Source: Aureococcus anophagefferens (Eukaryota > Sar > Pelagophyceae > Pelagomonadales > Pelagomonadaceae). From it: 64,000 nt of DNA. The stretch spans positions 1,605,699-1,669,698 of the forward strand of contig NW_008705566.1 in NCBI RefSeq assembly GCF_000186865.1, given 5' to 3'. Shown piece by piece: positions 51,541 through 60,148 of the stretch. Position numbers and translations under genes: made by a program. Under the pieces are notes generated by a model that was not told where the DNA came from, searched no databases, and was given only the letters and a program-made list of their open reading frames with translations. Each line of letters begins with the position of its first letter. Positions within the stretch are counted from its first letter, which is position 1.

Positions 51541-53323
51541 TAGAAGGCGGCGTCGAGGGGCGCGTGCGTCGTCTCGCGGCGGCCCGCGTTGACGCCCGGG
51601 TCCACGGTGACGCGCTGGCCCTTGGGCACGGGCTGGGCCGCGGACCGCCGCGCGCGGTCGGGCTCGGGCTTCGGCTCGGGCTCCGCGGGCTCCAGGGGCG
51701 TCACGGGCGTGTACTCCGCCGGCGCGACGCGCGCCGCGTCCTTGCCGTCGTCGGCGACCTTGGCGTCCTCGGCGTCACCGGCCGGCTCCGCGGCGCGCGC
51801 GGACGCGCGGCGCGCGTCCGACGCCTTCTTGCGCCCCGTCTGCCGGCGGTGGCCGCCGTTCGCCGCGGGCCGCCGGGCCCGGCCGTCGGCGCCCGCCGCG
51901 GTGTCGCCGTCTTCGTCGCCGACGTACTCGGCGTCGACGATGTCCGCGCGCGCGGTCGCGACGGCGTCGACGACGACGCCGAGGAGCACGTTGAGCACGA
52001 GGAAGGTCATGACGACCTCGAAGCTATAGAAGAAGGCCATCTCGAGCCAGAGCGGCGCGCAGTCGACGAGATCGTCCGTGTCCTCGCCCTCGGAGAACGA
52101 GTGGATCGTCGTCTCGTAGCGGACCGCGTACTCGTCGTCGCCCGACGACGCGCTGTAGCCCCAGGGGATGCCCTCGCAGGTGTGCGTGAGCCGCTTCGCC
52201 ATCTCGCCGCCCGCGCTGTCCGTGAGGAAGGACCACATGGTGAAGAAGCTCTCCGCGAACGTGCCGAAATACGCGGGGTGGTCGCGCTCGAACCTGGGCA
52301 GCAAAAGAGTGATTCAAGTTCGCTTCAACGTGAGTGTTCCGCGCGCGCGCGTTCCGGAAAAATCGTCCACGCTTCGAGGCCGTTCCAAGAGATGATCGCT
52401 CGTCCAAATATCAGCCGAAACGAGTGGGAAACGGCCGAGATAGGAGCCTCCAAAGTTGGGAATTTCGCACCCTTTTGCTGCCCTGGCTCGAACGCGATGA
52501 AGCCGATCGCGGACCAGAGCCAGAGACCCAGCGCGAGCACGAGGCCCGGGTAGAGGATGACCGGCAGCGCGCGCGCGATGGGCACGATCTGCTTCTGCAT
52601 GACCCGGAGCCGGAACACCGACAGCCCCGTGAACGTGTCGAGGAGCAGCGTCGCCGTCTTCGTCGTCTCGTCGCGGTCGACGCTCACGCCGTGGCCCGTC
52701 ACGCGCGCCTCGGCGTACAACAGCCCCCAGTACGCCGCGGCCCAGGGGCAGACCACGAGGCACCAGACGCGGTCCGCGGCCGTGTTCCGCAGGACGAGCC
52801 GCGCGACGATCTCGAGCGAGAAGACGGCGTTCGCGCCCCAGTCGACGCGCCGCAGGTACCACGTCGCCGCCGTGCCGTCCGGGTAGTAGGACGCCGTCAG
52901 CGACGCGAGCTTGCCGACCGTCGCGAGGCCCATGACGACCTCGACGGCCGCGCGGTGCCGCCGCCACGCGCCGGTCCACCGCGCGACGAAGCGCCGGCGC
53001 TTGCGCAGGGCCTTGCGCAGCTCCGGCGACTCGTCGAGGAGCGCGCTCGCCGCCGCCGCCGCGGCGGCCGTCGCCTGCTCGACGGCGTCCATGCCGGGCA
53101 CGCCGGACTTGCGCGGGCCGCGCGGGCCGCCGCCGCGTTGCGCGGCCTCGGCGCGCGCGGCCGCGTCGCCGAGGCGCAGCGCGAACTTGCGCAGGGCCGG
53201 GACGAGCGCCGCGCCGCCGCCGCCGGCGCAGCGGGCCTCGGCCAAACGCACGGCGGACTCGAGGACGCCCACGGCGAGGGCCTCGGCGTCGCCGTCGACG
53301 TGGGCGTGGTGCACGCCCTCCAT
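51537..53323 (-). CDS. Single-domain voltage-gated-like cation channel, split by an introner
   Basis: Exons 53323-52494 and 52293-51537 give 528 residues. Exon 1 carries S1-S4-like helices (AVEVVMGLATVGKLASLTAS, GANAVFSLEIVARLVLRN, VWCLVVCPWAAAYWGLLYAE), an S4 with few charges (LSVFRLRVMQKQIVPIARAL) and S5 (YPGLVLALGLWLWSAIGFIA). Exon 2 holds the pore region FAESFFTMWSFLTDSAGGEM and S6 (FYSFEVVMTFLVLNVLLGVV). One 6-helix domain would assemble as a tetramer, as in bacterial NaV and algal EukCat channels. The filter lacks their usual acidic-x-Trp. The C-tail is charged and disordered. Splicing joins AFE to RDHPAYFG exactly. Confidence 0.78.
52294..52485 (-). mobile_element. Introner element 2 (intron-forming TIR element)
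   Basis: 192 bp. On the gene's strand it starts CAGGGCAGCAAAAGGGTG and ends CACTCTTTTGCTGCCCAG, inverted repeats matching at 16 of 18 positions. It is flanked by a perfect 8-bp duplication, GTTCGAGC on that strand (52486-52493 and 52286-52293). The donor GT is the first two bases of the upstream duplication and the acceptor AG is the last two bases of the element, so the 200-base intron 52493-52294 leaves GCG TTC GAG CGC intact. The core CCAAATATCAGCCGAAACG (52404-52422, plus strand) matches introner 1. Confidence 0.9.
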
Positions 53324-54545
53324 GCTTTTGCTGCGGGGGCTCAGGCAGCCGTCATGCTTTGCTGCGGGGCGCGGCGAAACCCTCCTGGCATGTAGCTCCC
53401 GCTTTGATGCGCCACCATTCTCGAGCGTTTCGTCCGGGGCAGCCAAGACAATAGTGAACGCATGATGTAAGGTAAAAAGGCGATCGAGCAGCTAGGCTGC
53501 TCGCAACCCGGGCCTCGGCGTCTGGCGAGGCTCTTGAGGCAAAAGCTTATGGTTCTGCGCGTATCGAGTGTGCGCGCGCAACGCGTGGCGCACGCCGACG
53601 GCCGGAGACGATTGCAGCAGCATCGCTACGACGTGCGCGACGCGCGACGCGATTGGGGCGACCCCGTTCGACCAGGGGGCGGCGCGCGACGACTTGCAGG
53701 ACGGCGACGCCATGAAGAGCACGCCGTCGAGCGCTGGCGCCGCGACCGCCGCGCGGCACCGCTTCGACACCTTCTCCAGCGTCCGCGGGACCGAGATGCC
53801 CCCCGCTCGGGGACACGGGGCGCCCCCGCGAGCGCCACTTCATTTTTTGGCAAAGAAACGAATGCTCGCACCCACATGACCTGGAAACGAATGCTCGCAC
53901 CGAGAGAGGTCCCGCGCGCGCTGCGATCCAGGCGCGCAGGCCGCGCCGGCTCGAGCCATCGTGCTCGCCGGTGCGCCGGTTCGCGCACCTTGGCCTCTGG
54001 TCGAGTGCTGCGCATGCGCGCACTGCATGGCGATGCAGTGCGCATGCGCGCGGTCAGCGGACGCGCAAGCGATGCCTCGCCTGGCTCAACGGTACACGCC
54101 CCGAGGAGGCTCTCCTCTGCGTTTTCCCTCGTGAGAGGTCTTTTCCGCGCGGTTTCTCGAAAAAGAGTTTCCGCAAATCTACGCGCGTCGTCACTCCACG
54201 ACGCGCAAGCTCACGTCGCCTGCCCTGAGGTTGGCCTTCGGGTCTGGGCAGAGTGCGCGACGTCCCGAGAGGCTCCGGGCGTTGGGCTCCCCGCCGGACT
54301 GGGGTCAGCAGCCCCGCCTGCTGCCCTGGCCGCGAAACCCCGTTCGGTCGACCGAGCGGGGGGACGCGGCAGGTCCGGAGGCTTACCCGGCGTCAGACGG
54401 CCACGAGGCAGCGAGAGCGCTGGACCAGCGCGCTCTTTGGGGTTCCTCACCCCGGACGCGACGCGCCTAGGCGCTCCTCCCAGCGAGAGTCCGGTTCCCC
54501 CGTGGGTCTCGGCTAGGCCCGGGCTAGCAGTAAGCCGAGGGGGTT
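53324..54545. other. Repeat-rich intergenic region, no gene supported
   Basis: About 1.2 kb. AAACGAATGCTCGCACC occurs twice (53855 and 53885). A hairpin-forming sequence at about 54008-54048 has GCGCACTGCAT facing ATGCAGTGCGC around a four-base loop. Open frames here are composed of Arg/Ala-rich low-complexity sequence and have no recognisable domain. The part 54210-54545 is GC-rich and unassigned; it may belong to the retroelement remnant that follows. Confidence 0.5.
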
Positions 54546-54870
54546 GACCGCCGGTATGCCTGGTAGTGCCGTACCCAGAAGATCCATACGGAACCTCATA
54601 CAGGAACTGAACTGTGCCATCTCAGGTAAAGACGAACCCCTGAAGGCAACGAGCATTTTGTGCGACAACCTTGGAACAGTTCACACCTCTTCCAACCCTG
54701 TCTCTTCAGGCAGGTCAAAACACATTGATATGCGGTACTTAAAGATAAGAGAGTACCAGTCTTCCTCTCAACTCGAGGTAAGACACATCGAGGGCACCAA
54801 CAATGTAGCCGACATGTTTACGAAGCCCCTGGTAAGGGACCCTTTTGTGAAATACTGTCGTGCTAGGTAG
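54546..54870 (+). pseudogene. Remnant of a Ty1/Copia retrotransposon polyprotein (RNase H end)
   Basis: About 100 codons end in a stop at 54870. The text SILCDNLGTVHTSSNPVSSG, RSKHIDMRYLKIREYQ, LEVRHIEGTNNVADMFTKPL is the C-terminal half of the Copia RNase H, including the ADMFTKPL sign-off. Reverse transcriptase, integrase and gag are absent and no LTR pair is seen, so the copy is truncated at the 5' side. Codon use and GC content are much lower than in host genes, consistent with a mobile origin. Confidence 0.85.
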
Positions 54871-54964
54871 CACACTGAGCTTCCCCTCTCACCCACTGTG
54901 CCTATCCTGCTACTACGGACTGTACCTTAACGTCAAGTTGATGTACAGGACTTAGTTTCTTTAC

Positions 54965-55110
54965 ATGCGGCTGCTATGCTGGTGGTATGCGCCTGCTATG
55001 CGCCTGCTATGCGTCTGCTATGCGCCTGCTATGCGCCTGCTATGCGTCTGCTATGCGCCCGCTATGCGTCTGCTATGCGGCTGCTATGCGGCTGCTATGC
55101 TGGTGTATGC
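54965..55110 (+). repeat. 11-bp tandem repeat, about 12-13 copies
   Basis: The unit ATGCGCCTGCT and variants (ATGCGTCTGCT, ATGCGGCTGCT, ATGCTGGTGGT) are repeated head to tail with very little length change. Because 11 is not a multiple of three, successive units are read in all three frames and none contains a stop, giving long spurious frames rich in Met, Leu, Cys and Tyr. The array lies just beyond the Copia remnant and about 200 bases upstream of the amine oxidase start. Confidence 0.95.
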
Positions 55111-55315
55111 CGTGGCTGGTGTATGCCTGGTGGTCGGCCCCCTCTGGCAGTAAGCGACTCCAGGCCAGGGCCTACCGGCGGCTCGTCGGCAACGTCGGTT
55201 TGGCCGCGCGCGCGGACGGCATCTTCGACGGCCTGCCGAAGCGGCCAACAACGTTGGTCGGCAGCAGCAAGCGCAGCGCAAAAGCGCCGGCGCGCCCGGG
55301 CGCAGCCTCCGCGAT

Positions 55316-57133
55316 ATGGCCGCCGTGCAGGCGGCCGTGGAGAAGTTCGCGAAGGCGACCGTCGGCGAGCCGTCGGAGTTCGACTGCGACGTCGTCGTCG
55401 TCGGCGGCGGCTGCGCGGGCCTCGCCGCGGCGCGGTTCCTCATGGCCAAGGGCTGGTCCTGCGTCGTCGTCGAGGCGTCGGACCGGCTCGGCGGGCGCGT
55501 GCGCGAGGCGGCGGTGCGCTGCGGCGAGGACGAGGTGCGCGTCGCCGCGGGCGCCGAGTTCGTGCACGGCGGCGACGGGAACTTCCTGCTGCCGCTCCTC
55601 AAGGACGCGGGCGTCGCATTGGAGGAGGCGAGCTGGCCCGACAGCTACTGGCTCGGCGGGGCCGGCGCGCTCGTCGCCGCGGCCGCCGCGGACCGGCGGC
55701 CCGGCCTCAAAAAGGTCCACGGCGCGTTCGAGGACGTCGTCGCGGCGCACGCGCCCGGCGAGTCGCTCCTCCAGTACTGGGTGCGGGCCGGCGTCGGGAG
55801 CGCCGATCTGGGTTTGGCCGAGGCCGTCTACGCGAACGACTACGGCGGCGCCGCGTCGGGCCTCGGCGCGGCCGAGGTCGCGTGGGAGCAGCGGCACTGG
55901 ACGCACGGCGAGGCCTACCTGCTGCTGGAGACGGGGGCGACGCTGTCGCGGGCCGTCGGCGAGCTCGCGACGGGCGTCGACGCAAAGCTCGGCTGGGCCG
56001 TCGCGTCCGTGTACCGCGACGACCGGGGCGTGACCGCGCGGCGGACGGACGGCGTCATGCTCCGCGCGCGCGCGTGCGTCGTCGCGGCGCCCGTCGCGGC
56101 GCTCCGCCCGCGGGGCGGCGACCCGGGCGTGGCCTTCGTGCCGCCCCTGCCGCCGGACCTGGCCCGCGCCATCGACGCGTTGCCCGTCGCGAACGCCGTA
56201 AAAGCCGTCGTCGTGCTGGACCGGGCCGTCTGGGCCGACGAAAATTGGTGGAACTGCGTCTGCGGCGACGCGCTCTACCCCGAGTTCTGGCGCTCCGGCG
56301 GGCCCCGGGGCCCCCGGGGCCTCTACGTGCTCGTGGGCTTCGCGACGGGCGACCGCGCGGACGACGTCGCCGCGCTCGGCGAGGCCGAGGCGACGCGCCG
56401 GTTCCTGCGCCAGCTCGACGACGTCTTCGGCGCGGCGGACGACCCGCACCCGGCGACGAACGCCTGCGTCGGGTCCGCGCTCTTCGACTGGGCCTCGGAG
56501 GCGCACGCGCGCGGCGGCTACACGTACCCGTCGCCGGGGTGTTTGCCGCTCCGCGCGCCGTTCCGCGAGCCCGTCGACGGGCGCCTCTTCTTCGCCGGCG
56601 AGCACGCCACGGAGGGCATCAACCCCTGCGTCCAGGGCGCCGTCGACAGCGGCTTCCGCGCGGGCAAGCTCGCGCACGCGTCGCTCCGCGGCGGCGCGCC
56701 GGCGGCCGCGGCCGCGGCGGCCGCCGCGCGGCCGCGGCCCGCGCGCGCGACGCGCCGGGTGCGCGGGCCCCGCGTCAAGTGCGACCTCAACGGCTGGCGC
56801 GAGGAGGCGCCGCGGAAGCCCCGCAACGGCTTCGACGCGGCCGTGACGGCGCTGCCCCAGTTCGACGTCGCCATCGGCGACTCGACGCCGCTCCGCCACT
56901 CGAAAACGTCCGCGAAATTCCCCTGGAACGCCGACGGCGCGGGGTCGCCGAGCCCCCGCGCGCCGGGCACGACGGCCTGGGGGCCCCACGTCGACCACCC
57001 CCGCGAGCGCGAGACCATGGCGCCGGGCCGGTCGCCGCCGCGGCCGCCCTGGCACGAGGCCACGCCCGTGAGCCCGGGCCTCCGCCTCCCGCGCGGCCTC
57101 GCCGAGGACGACCTCCCCGCGTTCTACCACTAA
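55316..57133 (+). CDS. FAD-dependent amine oxidase (polyamine oxidase/LSD1-like superfamily)
   Basis: 605 residues. The dinucleotide-binding fold is clear: CDVVVVGGGCAGLAAARFLM, VVVEASDRLGGRVREA and AGAEFVHG. The C-terminal FAD motif LFFAGEHATEGINPCVQGAV, followed by DSGFRAG, completes the amine oxidase fold near residue 430. A 150-residue Pro/Arg-rich tail without predicted structure follows. Without a SWIRM domain this is more like a polyamine oxidase than a histone demethylase, but the substrate is not settled. No signal peptide is present. The stop lies 3 bases from that of the SET gene on the opposite strand. Confidence 0.87.
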   Translation: MAAVQAAVEKFAKATVGEPSEFDCDVVVVGGGCAGLAAARFLMAKGWSCVVVEASDRLGGRVREAAVRCGEDEVRVAAGAEFVHGGDGNFLLPLLKDAGVALEEASWPDSYWLGGAGALVAAAAADRRPGLKKVHGAFEDVVAAHAPGESLLQYWVRAGVGSADLGLAEAVYANDYGGAASGLGAAEVAWEQRHWTHGEAYLLLETGATLSRAVGELATGVDAKLGWAVASVYRDDRGVTARRTDGVMLRARACVVAAPVAALRPRGGDPGVAFVPPLPPDLARAIDALPVANAVKAVVVLDRAVWADENWWNCVCGDALYPEFWRSGGPRGPRGLYVLVGFATGDRADDVAALGEAEATRRFLRQLDDVFGAADDPHPATNACVGSALFDWASEAHARGGYTYPSPGCLPLRAPFREPVDGRLFFAGEHATEGINPCVQGAVDSGFRAGKLAHASLRGGAPAAAAAAAAARPRPARATRRVRGPRVKCDLNGWREEAPRKPRNGFDAAVTALPQFDVAIGDSTPLRHSKTSAKFPWNADGAGSPSPRAPGTTAWGPHVDHPRERETMAPGRSPPRPPWHEATPVSPGLRLPRGLAEDDLPAFYH

Positions 57134-57136
57134 TGT

Positions 57137-57853
57137 TTAGCCGGGGTCGAAGCCGAAGTTCTCGATGAACGCCTCGCGCTCGCGCGGCTCGTCCGCGTCG
57201 CCGTACCAGTTCCACAGCTCCGACCCGGCGGGCGTCGCGGCGTCCGGCGCGTCCACGACGACGGCGCCGCCGTCGACGCGCCACGCCACGCACGCGTCGG
57301 CGGCGCCGGGAGTGGGGTGGTTGAACAAATCGAGGAACGGCACGAGCGCCGGGCCCCGCTCCCCGAGGTCGAACGCGCGGCTCCTCGCGAGCCGCACCGC
57401 GCCCCAGGCCCGCGCCTCCGACGCGTCCGCCAGCTCCGCGCACCTTCGGGTCTCCGCGAGCCACCGCTCCGGGATGTCGTCGGCGTCGTCGAACCACGGC
57501 AGCGACCGCGCGTACGCGGCGAGCGGCTCGTCGGCGGACGCGTGGCGCAGGCGCGCGAGGAGCGCTCGCGTGGCGTCGCGCCGCGCCGCGTAGCCGTCCG
57601 CGCGCCGCCGCTTGCCCTTCGCCAGGAGCTTCGCGCGACGCGCCGCGACGCGCGGCAGCGCCGCTTCGGCGGCGGCGGCGGTCACGCACGCGGCCAGCGG
57701 GATCTCGGCGAGGCGGGCGCGCGGCGGCACGTCGCGGACGGCAAAGACGCCGACGCCGTCGCAGGTCGGCGATTGCCGCACGGCGAGCAGCGATGCGTCG
57801 TAGCGCGCGCCGCAGTAGTCGCTGCTCGTTGCAAGCAGGGAGAGAAGCAACAT
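57137..57853 (-). CDS. SET-domain protein of the Rubisco-LSMT/SETD3 type, short
   Basis: 238 residues. The N-terminal SET half is GVGVFAVRDVPPRARLAEIP; a helical insert follows; the C-terminal half has LVPFLDLFNHPTPGA (the DxxNH-type motif), GSELWNWYGD in the place of the usual N-Y-G turn and FIENFGFDPG at the end. The order matches lysine/histidine methyltransferases that act on non-histone proteins. It lacks the Rubisco-LSMT C-terminal substrate-binding domain. The N-terminus (MLLLSLLATSSDYCGARYDA) looks like a signal peptide, so the target may be in an organelle or the secretory route. Confidence 0.75.
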   Translation of the reverse strand: MLLLSLLATSSDYCGARYDASLLAVRQSPTCDGVGVFAVRDVPPRARLAEIPLAACVTAAAAEAALPRVAARRAKLLAKGKRRRADGYAARRDATRALLARLRHASADEPLAAYARSLPWFDDADDIPERWLAETRRCAELADASEARAWGAVRLARSRAFDLGERGPALVPFLDLFNHPTPGAADACVAWRVDGGAVVVDAPDAATPAGSELWNWYGDADEPREREAFIENFGFDPG

Positions 57854-58236
57854 TGTGTGTGCGTCGCGCCTGCTCGGCTTGACGGTTCGTCGCGCCTATA
57901 GGGGCAACGCTTCACGTTGGAGTTCGCCGCATCCAAAAGCCTTGAGGGACCCCGCGACGCGATCGCCTGCTGACGCCTCTGCTGGCGTTCGGGGCACGGC
58001 CTGCTCCACGTTGCTGCATATGGTCTGCACCTGGTCCACGCTTGCGCTGGCGCCCATGGTTCGTCGCACCTCCACGTCACGAACCGTAGCGGCCAGCCAC
58101 ACTCATCATAATGCACGCAGCCCTACGCTGGACATCCAGGGAAGCCCTTCAACATTGCACGTTGGACTAGTTATTGAAGGATGTTCAAGCCATGCCTCAG
58201 GTGAAACCTCGATTCGACGTGCCGTTCTATTGCGTG

Positions 58237-58804
58237 CCGGTGCCGCGCTGTTCTAGAACAGCGCGGCATGAGCGGCGCGGTCGTCACGGGCCCAGCCAGG
58301 CCAAAAAACGCGATGTCACTTTCCGCGACGAATCGGGACGAACCCCGTACGCCTAAATACATTTCGGAGACTCTGAATTCATTTTCGACGTCCTTGGTGC
58401 CGTGTAAGACGACCTCGCGGAAGCGCGCGCGTGCACGCGCGGCCGAAAATATTAAAAAAATAAAATAAAATACAGATACGCGAGCGCATCGAGCCCCTCG
58501 CGCTGCGGCATCGCTTTAAAGCTCTTCCAGAGCGAGTTCATGCCGCGCGGCGGCCAGCTGTTTTACAAAGCGCTTAGCGGCGGCTAAAAAAGATATAACT
58601 CCGAGTCGGTAGAAAAAAAAATTAACTTTTTTAGTTTACGATTTTGCATTTTTTTTTGTGCGAGACTCTCGGCATTGGGCGTTGAGCTTCAACGTTGAGT
58701 CCGGTGTTGAGCTTCAAGGTTGCCGGTGTTGAGCTTCAAGGTCGGCTTCAACGCCGCGGTTTCCGCCGCTCATGCCGCGCTGTTCTAGAACAGCGCGGCA
58801 CCGG
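58237..58804. mobile_element. 568-bp element with 41-bp TIRs containing a 28-bp perfect palindrome
   Basis: Left end 58237-58277 and right end 58764-58804 are exact inverted copies: CCGG, a palindrome with half-site TGCCGCGCTGTTCT (58241-58268 and 58773-58800), then TGAGCGGCG. The interior is strikingly A/T-rich around 58450-58475 and 58590-58650 and carries three copies of GTTGAGCTTCAA-type sequence at 58683-58742. No coding capacity or clear target duplication is seen. It is a probable MITE-like non-autonomous transposon. The rest of 57854-58828 holds no supported gene. Confidence 0.7.
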
Positions 58805-58828
58805 AGGCACCCAAAAAAAAACGCCACG

Positions 58829-60031
58829 TTAGTCGCTCGCGACGACGACGGGGTAGGCGTGCTCCTTGGGCACGGCGTCGTCGAAGAGCTCCTTCTCGTA
58901 CTCCTTCGGCGAGAGCGCGGTGACGACGACGAACTGGAAGTCGTCCCTCGGGCACGCGGAGCCGTGCTCCTTCTCCTCGTCCTTCCACATCTTCGTGTAG
59001 GCCATCTTGTTGCGCGTGAGGCCCTTGCCGCCCTCGATGAAGAGCTCCTTGCGGACGCCGTCGGGCTTGCAGAGCGTCGACCAGAACGGCGCCTTGCTCC
59101 CCTCCGCGTCGCCGAGGTCGAGCGCGAGCGTCTGGCCGCCCTTCATGGCCTGGACGGCCTTGGCCCGCAGTTCCTCCATGAAGACCTTGGGCTTGGGCCG
59201 CGCCTTGTTCCGGAGCGGGAGCGCGAGCTTCGTGCCGTCGACGAGGACGCCCTTGAAGCTGAAGAACGTCGCGAGCTTGCGGTCCTCGGACGCGTCGAGG
59301 AGCAGGGGCGTCTTCTTCTCCTCCTCGATGATGCGCTTGATCTCGCCGACGACCTCCGTGAGCGCGACGACGGGGAGGCCACCGGCCGCGTCCTCCTTGG
59401 CCTTGAGGTCCCCGTCGTCAATAAAACCGTCGGGCCGGTTCGCGGCGAACTCGTGCGTCAGCGAGTGGACGTAGACGTAGCAGCCGCTGCCGCCCATGAG
59501 CTTGAGCCACTTGCCCAGCTTCTCGACCTCGGCCTTCTGCTCCCGCGTCAGGGATCCGTGGAGGTCCGCGAGGAGCGGGTCCTCGTCCTCGGCCGCGGCG
59601 CCGCCGCGCATCTCCTGGGCCGCCTCCTTCTCCTTTTTCGTGTCCTCCGCGCTCCCGCTGAACCCCTTGCTGTAGTCCATCTTCGCGAGCCTCGCGGCCT
59701 CGTCCGCCGCGGCCTTGCGCTTCGCCTCGCGCTTGAGCGCCGCGGCGAGGACGAGCTCGGCCTCGGCGTCGAGCTCCTCGGGCGTCATGGCCTGGCACTT
59801 CGTGAGGAGCGCGCTGCCCGCGCCGGCGGTCGCGGACGCGCCGCCGCCGCCGACGCCGAGGCCCTTGGCCTTGGCGGCCTCGAGGAACTGGTCCTTGGAG
59901 ACCACGGGCTTGCAGGTCGCGAAGTCCTCCTCCGCGAGCGAGTCGAAGAGCTTCTGGTCGAAGTGGTCGCCGGCGAGCTCCTTGGCCTTGGCCTCGTCGA
60001 GGCTGGCGGGGACGGAACCGCCCGCGCCCAT
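58829..60031 (-). CDS. Possible IQUB-like C-terminal domain protein with N-myristoylation signal
   Basis: 400 residues. MGAGGSVPASLDEAK is a good N-myristoylation context. Two helical segments follow (FDQKLFDSLAEEDFATCKPV; LVLAAALKREAKRKAAADEA), then a globular region of 230 residues: KLGKWLKLMGGSGCYVYVHS, IIEEEKKTPLLLDASEDRKL, AVQAMKGGQTLALDLGDAEG. The last blocks resemble the C-terminal region of ciliary IQ-and-ubiquitin-domain proteins, but the match is weak. It ends in VAYPVVVASD-like sequence. Treat as a membrane-associated protein of unknown function with a possible flagellar link. Confidence 0.55.
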   Translation of the reverse strand: MGAGGSVPASLDEAKAKELAGDHFDQKLFDSLAEEDFATCKPVVSKDQFLEAAKAKGLGVGGGGASATAGAGSALLTKCQAMTPEELDAEAELVLAAALKREAKRKAAADEAARLAKMDYSKGFSGSAEDTKKEKEAAQEMRGGAAAEDEDPLLADLHGSLTREQKAEVEKLGKWLKLMGGSGCYVYVHSLTHEFAANRPDGFIDDGDLKAKEDAAGGLPVVALTEVVGEIKRIIEEEKKTPLLLDASEDRKLATFFSFKGVLVDGTKLALPLRNKARPKPKVFMEELRAKAVQAMKGGQTLALDLGDAEGSKAPFWSTLCKPDGVRKELFIEGGKGLTRNKMAYTKMWKDEEKEHGSACPRDDFQFVVVTALSPKEYEKELFDDAVPKEHAYPVVVASD

Positions 60032-60148
60032 GCTTCCTACGCGTTAATTAAGAAGGCGTCAACTTCCTGGATTTGTTAATAATGTTTGCGATGGAGAGCA
60101 TGGTGGTGGACTCGTGGTCGATGGGGCCTCCTCCGGGGGTTTGGTGAG

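Noticed and set aside
52325..52470. Donor GTGCGA inside introner 2 as an alternative 5' splice site.
   Set aside because: Joining it to the CAG acceptor shifts the frame, whereas the GT in the target duplication restores it exactly.
54976..57168. Plus-strand open frame of 730 codons through the 11-bp array.
   Set aside because: The array is open in all frames, and the rest is out of frame with the amine oxidase.
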